DNA from: Candidatus Omnitrophota bacterium
GTDB lineage: Bacteria; Omnitrophota; Gorgyraeia; 2-02-FULL-51-18
NCBI GenBank assembly: GCA_016206805.1
Contig: JACQQX010000025.1
Span: 1 to 34,567, forward strand
DNA: 34,567 bases
Reading direction: 5' to 3'
Below, piece by piece: positions 7,569-18,100 of this stretch. The notes below the pieces were generated by a model. It searched no databases and had not been told where the DNA came from. It was given only the letters and a program-made list of their open reading frames with translations. A program made the translations under genes and the position numbers. Position 1 is the stretch's first letter. Every line of letters begins with the position of its first letter.

Positions 7569-10373
7569 ATGTTTTTAGTGAAATTTTTCGGTTCCCTTCG
7601 ATTTGCCCTTTTTCTGATCGGGTCACTCGCGTTGATTTTGACCGTCTCGACGTGGCTGGAGTCCGCCTATGGCACTCCTTTCGCGCAGCGGCATTTTTAT
7701 CAAAGTATCTGGTTTGATGTCTTTTTAGGCTTTTTCGCGCTCAATATTTTCTGCGCCGCGGTCTCCCGCTACCCTTACAAAAAACACCACACCGGTTTTG
7801 TCGTCACTCACATCGGCATCCTCATCCTTCTTTTTGGCGCTTTCTTGGCGCGCGCCACCGGCGTTGAAGGTCAGATGACGCTTTTTGAAAATAAGGAAAA
7901 AAACCGCATCCTTCTCCAGCGGTTTGAGACAAAAACGCTGACGGAGGGAGCGGAAAACGGGCCTTTCAATCCGGCCATTGAGGCGACACTTTCCAGCGAA
8001 ATGGCGGGGATGGACCAACCGTTCATGCTGATTGCGAATGATCCGGATAATCCCCATTCGGCGACAAAACAGATCGGGCCGGCGCGGTTTGAATTAAAAA
8101 CGGTTCCGGCCGTGCCCCTTCTGAAGATTGGGTATGCGGGGAAGATTTACCCCATTCCACTGAAAGAATCGACCGATGTCCCCCTGGAAAATACCGGCCT
8201 CAAGATCCGCAATATTCGGTATTACCCAAGCGCCAAGATTGAGAACAAAACGCTGATCAACGCGGCCGATACAGTGCGCTTCAACCCGGCCGCTGAGTTT
8301 GAAGTCGTTGACGATCGTGGGCGTGTAGAGCGGCACACCAAGTTCTTTTTGTTTCCCCACTTTCCTTCCCTCCGGGGTGGGCCGTCCAATAATATTTTTG
8401 ATCTGGGAGTTTTTTTGGAAGTGCCGGCGCCTGATGACCTCGCTGAGCCGGAAGCCCCCGGATTCACTTTTTTGTTTAAAGAAGGCCGCTGGTCCTACGT
8501 GTCCCGCTCTTCCAGAGGAACCGCAACCGGAGACTTAACGGCCGGGCAAAAAATCCAAACCGGCTGGATGGACATGACGCTGGACGTGAAAAAAACTTTC
8601 GCTCGCGCGCGAATCACCAAAACCATCGGCAAAATAGAAACGGAGGGCTCGCGTCCCGTCAGTCAAACACTTCCTTTTTCGCTGACTTTGAAAGACTTCC
8701 GTAAAGTCGACTACCCCGGCACGACCAATCCGGCTTCATTTGAAAGCGACGTAGTCCTGCGAGATGGGCAGGCCGGTGTGACGCTGGACCGCACGATCAA
8801 AATGAATGAACCGCTGGACTATAAAGGCTGGCGGGTGTTTCAAGCGTCTTATATTTTGTCCCCCGAGCTCGGAGAGGCTTCTGTTTTCAGCGTCGCCAAA
8901 AACCCCGGTATTGTCTTTATTTATTCGGGCGCTTTGGTTATCCTCATAGGCGTGATTCTTCTCTTTTATCTCCATCCTTTTTTCAAAAATGGGTCGACCG
9001 CCGCTATCGTTCTGGCCTGTCTTTTACTGGCCGGTTGCTCGTCTCAAGATCCCGTCCGGCACAATGGCCGCGTGAAGCCTTTTGATTCTTTCGCGCGGCA
9101 AACCTTGCGTTTAGTGGCCGGATCGGAAAACTGGCGGGGCCAATCGGCCGGTTCTCTGGTCAAAGACCTTTCTCAAAACCCATCAAAAACTGAAAATCTG
9201 GAGTGGATACGGCTTGATTTTGAAGAACTGAAATCCCATTTGGGTATGCCCGTGGAAAAGCGTTATTTTTCATCCCAAGATATTCGGCCGCGCCTAGGAA
9301 AAATAGGGGTATTGGTGCAAAGCGCCAAGAAAAAACGGGACAAAGACGAGCGGCCGTCAAAGCTCGAACAAAAAGCCGAGCTTCTGTACACCCAGTACGT
9401 CACCGTTGAAAAATTGATCCAAGGAACGTCTCCTCAACCGGTTCCGAGCGCTGAAACGATCCGACCGTCAGCATTAACCGTTGAAGTTTTAGTCAATCGC
9501 TTTAAACCTTTTGAACTCGCTGCCGTTTTTTATTTTCTCGTTTTTCTATTGGGTTTTTTTAAAAGAAAAAAAGTCCTCTTGCTCTTTTTGGGGCTGGCTC
9601 TCATCGCGCACACTGCGGGAATCGTAGCGCGCGTTTTCATCCTCCAACGCCCCCCTGTTTCCAACATGTATGAGTCGATGATTTTCATGAACTGGGCCTT
9701 GGTGGCCTTCGCGCTGGGCTTTGCGTGGCTACGCAAAAACACCCTTCCTCTCGTCGCTGGCTCTGCGGCCAGCGGCTTGGTCATGCTGTATGCCAATCTT
9801 CTGCCGCTAGACCCTAGCCTCGATGTGTTGGTACCGGTTTTAAGAAGCAACTACTGGCTTTCCGTTCACGTGATGACAGTGGTTTCCAGCTACGGCGCTT
9901 TCGGGCTGGCCATGGCGCTGGGCCATCGGCATTTATTCTTAAACGCTTTCGGGAAATTGACGCCGCGAACCGAGGAAGAATCCGCGGACCTGATTTACCG
10001 GATTATACAACTGGGAACGATTCTCATCGGAACGGGAACAGTGCTCGGCGGCGTCTGGGCCAACGAGTCCTGGGGGCGGTTCTGGGGCTGGGATCCCAAG
10101 GAAACCTGGGCGCTCATCACGACACTCGCCTATCTCATCGTGATTCATTTAAAATTCGCCAAAAAAATAAGCCATTTTTATCTGGCGATCGCTTCGGTGC
10201 TCGGATTTTTGGTGGTGCTGATGACCTGGTACGGCGTGAATTTCGTCCTGGGCCGCGGCCTTCACAGCTACGGCGCCGGATCCGGCGGGATGAATTGGGT
10301 GATTTATTACTTGATAGGAGAGACGATCTTCTTAGGTTATATATTCTTCAGAAAATTCCGAATGTCTTCATGA
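7569..10373 (+). CDS. fused ResB-CcsA (CcsBA) cytochrome c synthase
   Basis: N-terminal ResB-like multi-TM region (LRFALFLIGSLALILTVSTWLES, GFVVTHIGILILLFGAF); C-terminal CcsA with WGRFWGWDPKETWALIT tryptophan-rich motif. Confidence 0.92.
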   Translation: MFLVKFFGSLRFALFLIGSLALILTVSTWLESAYGTPFAQRHFYQSIWFDVFLGFFALNIFCAAVSRYPYKKHHTGFVVTHIGILILLFGAFLARATGVEGQMTLFENKEKNRILLQRFETKTLTEGAENGPFNPAIEATLSSEMAGMDQPFMLIANDPDNPHSATKQIGPARFELKTVPAVPLLKIGYAGKIYPIPLKESTDVPLENTGLKIRNIRYYPSAKIENKTLINAADTVRFNPAAEFEVVDDRGRVERHTKFFLFPHFPSLRGGPSNNIFDLGVFLEVPAPDDLAEPEAPGFTFLFKEGRWSYVSRSSRGTATGDLTAGQKIQTGWMDMTLDVKKTFARARITKTIGKIETEGSRPVSQTLPFSLTLKDFRKVDYPGTTNPASFESDVVLRDGQAGVTLDRTIKMNEPLDYKGWRVFQASYILSPELGEASVFSVAKNPGIVFIYSGALVILIGVILLFYLHPFFKNGSTAAIVLACLLLAGCSSQDPVRHNGRVKPFDSFARQTLRLVAGSENWRGQSAGSLVKDLSQNPSKTENLEWIRLDFEELKSHLGMPVEKRYFSSQDIRPRLGKIGVLVQSAKKKRDKDERPSKLEQKAELLYTQYVTVEKLIQGTSPQPVPSAETIRPSALTVEVLVNRFKPFELAAVFYFLVFLLGFFKRKKVLLLFLGLALIAHTAGIVARVFILQRPPVSNMYESMIFMNWALVAFALGFAWLRKNTLPLVAGSAASGLVMLYANLLPLDPSLDVLVPVLRSNYWLSVHVMTVVSSYGAFGLAMALGHRHLFLNAFGKLTPRTEEESADLIYRIIQLGTILIGTGTVLGGVWANESWGRFWGWDPKETWALITTLAYLIVIHLKFAKKISHFYLAIASVLGFLVVLMTWYGVNFVLGRGLHSYGAGSGGMNWVIYYLIGETIFLGYIFFRKFRMSS

Positions 10374-10615
10374 TTGCCAACGAGAATGAGTCGGACAACA
10401 TTATTTTCCGCTTTAAAACAAACGCGTATCCGGCTATCTACCCGTATCTGCCAGATATCTCCTCTTAGTTTTTTTATGCCTAATCCATGCCGCAAATGGC
10501 CGGCTTCCAGAGAGGCCATCAAAAATTGTATGGCTTTATCGGTTCTTATTTGATCTTCGGAAGAAAGTAGCTTGTAAAAACGGGTGAAAGAATTCTTGAA
10601 TTCAAGCCGTCTCAT
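10337..10615 (-). CDS. RelE/ParE-superfamily toxin-like protein
   Basis: 92 aa; KKLRGDIWQIRVDSRIRVCFKAENNVVRLILVGNHEDI is RelE-like; 4-bp overlap with upstream antitoxin ORF. Confidence 0.75.
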   Translation of the reverse strand: MRRLEFKNSFTRFYKLLSSEDQIRTDKAIQFLMASLEAGHLRHGLGIKKLRGDIWQIRVDSRIRVCFKAENNVVRLILVGNHEDIRNFLKNI

Positions 10616-10872
10616 TTAAGGCTGTCCAGGTACTTAAGCGCTCCCTGGACATCGTCAAAAATTTTACCCTTATTTTTGGGATCCTTAGCCAGCTTTTCCA
10701 TGCGATCCAGTTCTTCTTCGGTAAAGGTTTCTTCAACCGTAACGGGTTTGAAACGGATCTCGCCTTTTTTAATCTCACACTTCAATAAATCACCTTTATG
10801 AAGATGTAACGCTTTGACGGCCTGGTTCGGCAGGGTGACTTGATGCTTGGATAGGACTTTGCTGATAATCAT
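10612..10872 (-). CDS. AbrB/MazE-like swapped-hairpin antitoxin
   Basis: MIISKVLSKHQVTLPNQAVKALHLHKGDLLKCEIKKGEI; Shine-Dalgarno AGGAG 7 nt before ATG on the minus strand. Confidence 0.75.
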   Translation of the reverse strand: MIISKVLSKHQVTLPNQAVKALHLHKGDLLKCEIKKGEIRFKPVTVEETFTEEELDRMEKLAKDPKNKGKIFDDVQGALKYLDSLK

Positions 10873-10914
10873 TTTTATCTCCTGTCTAAAGAATACAGGA
10901 TTGTAGGAATGTAG

Positions 10915-12165
10915 TCAAGTACTACTTTCTGATATTTTGCCTATTTTTTGAATGATCTCAACAAGGGTAACATCCGGAGTGGAAGCGCCGGAGGTGATGC
11001 CGATGTTGAGTCCCGCGGGCCCGCCCGCGGGACGAAATCCTGAGCGAGCCGCCCTTTCGCGGCGAGTCGAAGGATCGTCCTCCAGCCAATTTTGATAGAC
11101 TTTGATGGCGCCGGTTTTTGGGTCCCTGGCACGAATCGCCTCTTTGGATAAAAGATCATCCGGCCCTTCGATATGGTAAAACGGCATGCGTCCCACGGAG
11201 ATTTCCGCTAGGTGGCCGGTATTGGAACTATTAAAACCGCCGACGATCAGCAACAAATCGAGTTTTTTCTCGAGGAGTTTTCTTAAGGCGTCTTGGCGGT
11301 CTTGAGTGGCGCCGCAAATAGTGTCAAAACTCCGGAAGCGTTTTTTAGTTTCTTCCTCCCCAAAACGCTCTACAAAGGCGGCGCGCAAAAGTTTTTGAAT
11401 CTCCAGCGACTCCCCTTTAAGCATGGTAGTTTGATTGGCCATGCCCATTTGACAGTCTTCTTCTTTCATTTCTTTTCGAATCCGGCCGGCAAGTTCTAGT
11501 GCCTCTTCTTTATTCTCGATCGTAATATAAGAGCCTCCTTCTTTCACGGCCTGGGACACCGTCGCGCGGGTTTCTTCATGATTGCGCTTGCCGTGCATAA
11601 TCGTCGTGAACCCATCCTTGGCGTAGCGTTCCACCCGCTTCCAAACATTGATGATGGCGCCACAGGTGGAATCCACAATGGTTACGTTTTTGGCGCGCAG
11701 GCGCTCGATATCCCGAAAGTCGGTGCCAAATGCCGAGACCACTACCACATCCTCCGGCTTCAACCCTTCACATTCCAAGAGATGGTCGGCGTCTCTTTTC
11801 AGGTACCGAACCCCTTTTTCTTTCAATTTACCGTTGATGTAGGGATTGTGAATTAGTTGATCAGTAAGATAAATAGTCCGGACGTGTCCGCCGCGCTCTT
11901 TGGCGGAAAAACGGGAGCAAGTCTCAAAAACCATGTCGATAGCCTTATCCACCCCATAGCAAAACCCGAAGTGTTCGGGAAAATGAAAGGCCAGCCCCCC
12001 CGCTTCCAGCACCCCCCCTGTCTCCCGGATGGCGGCTATATCCTGGGCCTGGTAATTCTCATGGTGATGGCGAAACCCCTCGCCGAATTCACTCAGTTTT
12101 TTAATGGTTTGAGCCATAGGCGGGTATTCTACCATGCCCTTGTTTTTCAAGGAATAGTCGGGCAT
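10915..12165 (-). CDS. ispH: 4-hydroxy-3-methylbut-2-enyl diphosphate reductase, plant/cyanobacterial-like type
   Basis: FCYGVDKAIDM, DSTCGAIINVWKR, IMHGKRNHEETRATVS, NQTTMLKGES, DTICGATQDRQDAL, GGFNSSNTGHLAEI, GITSGASTPD. True start may be MAQTIKK at 12117, which has TAGAAT 8 nt upstream. Confidence 0.92.
   Translation of the reverse strand: MPDYSLKNKGMVEYPPMAQTIKKLSEFGEGFRHHHENYQAQDIAAIRETGGVLEAGGLAFHFPEHFGFCYGVDKAIDMVFETCSRFSAKERGGHVRTIYLTDQLIHNPYINGKLKEKGVRYLKRDADHLLECEGLKPEDVVVVSAFGTDFRDIERLRAKNVTIVDSTCGAIINVWKRVERYAKDGFTTIMHGKRNHEETRATVSQAVKEGGSYITIENKEEALELAGRIRKEMKEEDCQMGMANQTTMLKGESLEIQKLLRAAFVERFGEEETKKRFRSFDTICGATQDRQDALRKLLEKKLDLLLIVGGFNSSNTGHLAEISVGRMPFYHIEGPDDLLSKEAIRARDPKTGAIKVYQNWLEDDPSTRRERAARSGFRPAGGPAGLNIGITSGASTPDVTLVEIIQKIGKISESST
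11011..11075. repeat. palindromic repeat read in frame inside ispH
   Basis: TCCCGCGGG-cccg-CCCGCGGGA (11011-11032) and GCCGC-cctttc-GCGGC (11048-11063), followed by GAGTCGAAGGATCG. Confidence 0.7.
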
Positions 12166-12185
12166 ACTTTACAGTAATATAACCC

Positions 12186-15100
12186 ATGAAGAATACTCAC
12201 TTTATAAAAGCGATATCGTCTTTTCTTGTTTTCGCCTTTCTGACGGCGGAGCTGTCTCATGCGGCTGGGTCCATCGAGACCCCTCCTTCCATTAAGCCGA
12301 TTTTCCAGGACCCTTCCCGCTTCGAGGCTCCTCTTAATTTCTGCTCGCTCAAGGAAATACACCAAGGCTCCAAAGACACTTTTATTATTCACATCCAGGA
12401 CGCGCATTCCAATCTTTCCGGGCAGGAAAATCTCTCGCGGACGCTGGACGCCCTTATGGCCAAATACGATGTTTCCTTGGTGCTGGTGGAAGCGGGTTCC
12501 CCGGTGGATGGTTCGCTCACACCCTTAAAGAAGATCGCCTCGCCTCAAGCCACGCGCCGCGCGGCCAAGCATCTTTTGGTGGAAGGTCAAATCGCCGGCG
12601 AAGAATACCTGAATCTTACTTCTGACCGCCCCATGAAGCTCATGGGCCTGGAAGATATGCCCCTCTACCGCGAAAGCGTCAAAAGCTACGCGGAACTGGC
12701 TGATAAGCGCGAGGCGATTTTGAATTATCTCGCGCAAATCCACCGCAGCCTCGAAAAACTAAAAAAACAGTACTATCCTAAGAAATTGTTGGAGTATGAA
12801 GACATTTTGTCATCCCAAACAACCACCCTGTCATCCCAAACAACCACCCTGTCATCCCGAGCGCAGCCGAGGGATCAAGCCGATCCCCGATCAAAACATT
12901 CGGGGATGACGCATCTCCTCGATCTCGCCCAATCCCATAACGTCGATCTATCCGATCTTCCGGGCATGCGCAAGCTGCGAGCGCTGCGGGAAATGGAAAA
13001 CACGATTGATTTTGATTTGGTTAATTTGGAGCGCACGGCACTTTTAGAGGAGCTGTCCCGCTCCCCCCTGTCATTTCGAGGTCGCCGTGGCGACCGAGAA
13101 ATCTCATCAAAAACAATCCCATCAAAAACAAGATCTCTCGTCGCTAACGCTCCTCGAGATGACAAGCCAGACGCTCGCCTTTCTCAATTTACCCTCTTCC
13201 AAAACACTTTTAATAGCGCCAACAAAAAGAAAATCGATCTCAAAAAATATCCCAATCTTTTGCAATATGGCGACTACTTGAGAGAATTCTCCGAAATCAA
13301 CTTTGACCAAACGCTGGATGAGCTGGAAAAACTGGAAGACAGAGTCTACCTCGCCCTGCTGTCATCCCAAACAACCGCCCTGTCATCCCGAGCGCAGCCG
13401 AGGGATCAAGTAGGTGTTGATTCCTCGACTACGGCGCAAGCGCCGGAGTTTATCCCGAGTAAAGTCGAGGGGATCGGAATGACAAATGAAGACGCCCGCC
13501 TCATCCGCTGTATCGACCGCTATTTGTCCCTTTTGGATTCAGCCTACCGCATTCAAATGACCAGCCGCGAATTCCGGCTCTTCGAAGTCAACGAGCCGGA
13601 CTACGCTACGGAAAGCACATTGGCTTTCATCAACCGGAAACTGCTCGACAACGGCAGATTTGACGACCTGGTCCCCCTTGAGCCGCTCCTGGAAGAAGGC
13701 AAAAAATCACTCAAGGCGTTCTATGAGTCCGTCGACCAACGCGACCTGGCCTTCATGCGAAACATGGAAAACATCCTCGCGCGGGAAAAACAAAAAACCG
13801 TCGTCCTCATCACCGGCGGCTATCACAGCCGGCATTTAAAGGAACTCATGAAAGAAAAAGGCTATTCCTACGCCGTCCTGACCCCAAACGTCACCTCCGA
13901 AACCAATCAAAAGAAGTACGAAAAACTCCTGCTCTCCGAAATCAAAAAAGACATCAAAAAAGTCGAAGTCAGCACCCTGCGCCCCGAGTGGGCCGCCGGC
14001 CGCCTGTCCGTACCCCTCTATGCCGAAACCGTCGGCGCGCGATTGAGCGACAGGCAGGTTCAGGAAGCGATGCATTATTTTCCCATTTCGGACAGTCTAG
14101 AGATCGTCTCTCCCCCTGTCATTCCGACCCGCCAGAGCTTTGTGGCGGGGAGGAATCTTGGCTCAGCCCCATCCGCCGGCCGCCACAATGCGCCGGCGGA
14201 CTCCTACTCCGCGTCTGCGGCGCCTCGGGGAGCGAGGATGGCAGTTAAGAGCGAAGACGACGAACCTTCAAATACAACTGCCTTAAACGTTCCTGTCCAA
14301 TGGCGAAAAGCGTTCTTTGCCGGTCTATTGGCGACTGTTTTAACCGTCGGGGTAGCCATTCCCGTGCAATATGTCCGTTATTTAAGCCGGAAGCCTCATC
14401 CCATAGCCGCAAAAATTGACAACCTCCCATTGGAAAATAATACTGAAAAAGCCGCGCAAGATATTCTTGCCTCCGCAAGTTTTCCAGAAATAGAACGAAT
14501 TGTGACAGCCGAATATAAGCGAATAGTCCAGAGAGACGCGATCAACCATTTCTTGCTTCGGCTTTCCGGCAATCGGTTTCGGATTTCCGACGGAAAGATG
14601 TTAAATGAAGAAAATCTTTGGGCGGAGTTTATTCTCCTCAAAATAATGAAACTGGCAAGTGTTTCGAATAAGGACCTGATCGAATGGAGCGGTTACGATC
14701 CTATCATGGATAGCGATTATTTTATTTTGGTTAAAGAACGTAAAATCTACCGGTTGAATGCTTATACCGGCGACTTAATCGGGATAGAAAATTTGCCTAA
14801 ATCAAAAATAACCGCGCGCCAAAAGCGAACTCTCGTGAGTAGGCTCGTCCGGTTAAGGATCGCGGCTCAAAAAGGCAATTGGTTTACCATTTCACGGGGT
14901 CAGTTGGACGGAGCCATACATCTCATCCAAGATGGTTATGATCCCCGCATTGTTTTGGGCCCATTGCTAGGGCATCTCAAATCCACCTCAGGCTCTTCGG
15001 CCGAAATCCGGGGCAAAAAACACTTTTTCGGTGTTTTATCTTCACTTTTAAACGGTAGGGGCGCCCGGATGGCGGAACAAGGTTACCGTATCTTTGCCGA

Positions 15101-18100
15101 TAAACCTTTCTTTATTTCCGCCGCCGATATCAATGATATTCATTATGAATACCTGCAAAAATGGTCTTACACATCGTCCGAAAGCGAACCGGATATTGCC
15201 GGTTTGCTTAAATCACTTTTCGCCTCCCCAAGTTCGGTCTTGCAGACAATTCGCACGATTCCGAAGCCTTTTCAAACATTTTTGACTAATAGAGTAGGTC
15301 TCCATGATTTCCCGGAAAGGCCCTTCCGTGCCTTTGAACTGTCGCTCAACTCTCGGGCTAGAGAGGCATATACTCTTCAGAATCTGGATAAGATTATCTT
15401 TATTTTTGATTCTCAAGGCAGATTGCTCCTCACGGCCATCTACCAGCGTGATAACGCTGCAAATCCTCTTTTTATCGACAATTACAACCGCCGCCGTGAT
15501 AGAGAAGAGGCTGAAAAGGCTATCACTTCTTGGGAAAAAAATCAGGCTTCGCCCCAGTCCATTCTGTATAGTTTTGTGCAAAGCCTGTGGCGAGAATATG
15601 AGAGCGTTGATGTTTCCGTCTATGCCGCGGTTCAAGAAGGTCGGCCGGTTTTTCATTACAGATCCGGCGAGGGAAAGCGTTTGCCGATTGATACGGGCAG
15701 TTCTCTGCATCAAGCGCTGGTTGAATCCTTTCGTTCACTGCCCGGAATATCTGTGTTAATTTTCCAACCAGGCTTGTCAAGAAAAGGGTTTTTGGCTTCA
15801 TTTCAGAGAATTCGTGATTTTAACGAGAGAGGTGAAACCCCATATCTTAATAATGGCGTGTTCTCACTGGCAAAAGCGCTACTGTCTTTGGACTCGGCTG
15901 ACGAAGAAGAGGTGAGGATTGGTGATTTGATTGATCTCGGCATTATAAGCTCTACTGAGGACAACGTCACCGCTATCTATGTCGGCGCTGCCGAAGAAGC
16001 CGTTGAAACTTCTTTTCAGCTTAGGTTCACCAGAAGGGCCTTTACTGAGATCAACGAGTTAGCTCAGCTAGGCAGCCAGTCGCAGGATGTGAGACGGGTG
16101 ATTCTTAAACTTCTTCGCGGTGTTTCCGGCGACCCCAAACGGAAAGAGCTTTACCCGTTACGGGATTTTGCTTTTGGTGGAGGCACTAAGGGCCATTACA
16201 GGCTTTATTATCATCAGGTTGGAAATCGTATTTACATCGATGGGGTTCGGAAAAAAACAGCGTTTGGGGCTGTTGATCGCCAGGCGGAACTAGAACAAAT
16301 AGCTAAAGAACGGCGGGCAAACCCTGAAGCGCCGGAAAGCGATCTGGAGGATGCCAACCAAGTTGACGCGTTTTTAAGGACAAGTCTGAGAATACGCATA
16401 ACGCCTCCGGCTTCCGAAAACACCGCCGCGCGGCTGGCGGAGGTTTCTGCGGAAAGATTTCTTATGAGCACGGCGCAGAGCGTTCAGGAAATGAGGCGTT
16501 ACCGTTTACAGGTGGTTGCCGCCAATCATCTGAACGATGTTGAAAAAACTGTTTTCCTGAATATGGAAACGGAGATGAATGATCGGCTCAAGGGCATTTC
16601 CGACAGCCCTTTTCAGGCTGATCTATCAAAGATTTATATTCTAAAAAACGCGCCGCCGCCGGATTTATTGGAATCCATCGGTGTTAAAAATACTTCTGAG
16701 TGGAGTTTCTGGTCAACGGAAGGAGCGGTCTTTATCCACGAAGATTTTTTTAAGGCGATGAAATCCGAGAGGCAGGCACTGGTTTTAGCTTTGACGTTTA
16801 TAAAAAACCGTTTGGATCACGCTCGGTATCTTGAATCGGGACAGAGGCAGATTACAACTGAAGATATTCGTCGTTGGCGGGAAGATGCCGTGGCGTTTGG
16901 CTTTGACGGCGAAAAAGTCGAGACATGGGATCAGCTCATGGAGTTAGCCAAAAACGCCTGGCATTTGGTTCAAATGGCACGCCGCGCGGCGGACTCGGTT
17001 GTTTCTCAGGACAATGAGAGAATTTTCTTAAACGCGGTGGCCTCATGGGAGGGCGAATTGTGGCCGGGCGCCTGGACAGGAAGCGTTCAGCCCACTTTGA
17101 TCCAAACGCAGGATTTGAATGACATTAATGTTTTTAGACATTACCCGGTTCAACCGTCGTTCCCAATAACCGCTGATTTTAATGAGGCGGAAGAGATTTT
17201 ACAACTGCCTTCTCAGGCGGCCTTGACCGAAAATATTGACAATGAAAGCCGGAGGGTCAGGGTGGAGCGTCTTGAGGCCGTTCTAAACTTGTTGAAAAAG
17301 GCGATTGCGGAAGGGTCGCTGGATATCAACATGAGAAAAGCGATCGCGATTCGGGCCATAGGCAGTTTTTTTGAAGACTCCGGAACACCTCCGACCGACA
17401 TTGATCTCGTCGTTGTTTATGAAGGGTCGGAACTACCGACCTACAATCGCCGCAAGAAAAATTGGAAACCGGGAGATGACCAATACCGTCCCGAATTGGG
17501 AGAAATCACAATTTCCGTTAAAGGAAAACCCGCCACCCTTAAGATTTCTGCGGACCTCATTGAGATGGGTATCATGACATTGGCGGGCGAACGGGGGGCC
17601 CAGTATACGCTTTGGGTCAAGGACGGTGTTCCTCTGAAAGGACCTGAGCTTATATTTAAAGATCCTTCTGATTTGGAAAAATATCAAAATACCATGAGCC
17701 TGGCGGGTCAAAGCTTGAGAAATGCCTACGAGTGGCTGAATAAGTTGTCCGACGTCAGTCCTTCCAAGAATGAGGCGTTTCACTCGGAGGGGCTTTCCGA
17801 TGAGATAACTGTGGATCATGCCAAACATAAGGCATTTCGGCGGATCCGCGCATCCGTCTTAGGCCTTTCTCGTTTAGATTCACGTTTGTGGAGTTTTGTG
17901 GCGGAAAAGCAAACAACATTAAGACAAATGGGTCTTTTGGATATTTATGAACTGACGGATCCTAAAAATGAGAACCGCCCGCTTAGTGAAATCGAGAGCA
18001 TTCTGGAAGCGGTTGAGTCGGCCGCGATTGAATTCAGGCTTCTGGTGAAAAAAAGTTTTGAAACGGACGGCGTGACATCAGGCCTGCTGCGGGGGTTTCC

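Larger units (their letters stand above)
12310..14050 (+). other. module: Tiki/ChaN/EreA-like fold (tentative), interrupted by palindromic repeats
   Basis: TFIIHIQDAHSNLSGQENLSRTLDALMAKYDVSLVLVEAGSP at the start and KTVVLITGGYHSRHLKELMKEKGYSYAVLTPN at the end resemble haem-uptake/erythromycin-esterase-like folds. Confidence 0.4.

Noticed and set aside
12808-12860. Possible CRISPR or VNTR array
   Set aside because: Only two and a half 21-bp units without unique spacers; explained as tandem growth of the palindromic-repeat left arm.
14034-14048. GARLS as a strong member of the GARMA set
   Set aside because: Listed only as a weak variant; it lies inside the end of the first module and may be coincidental.
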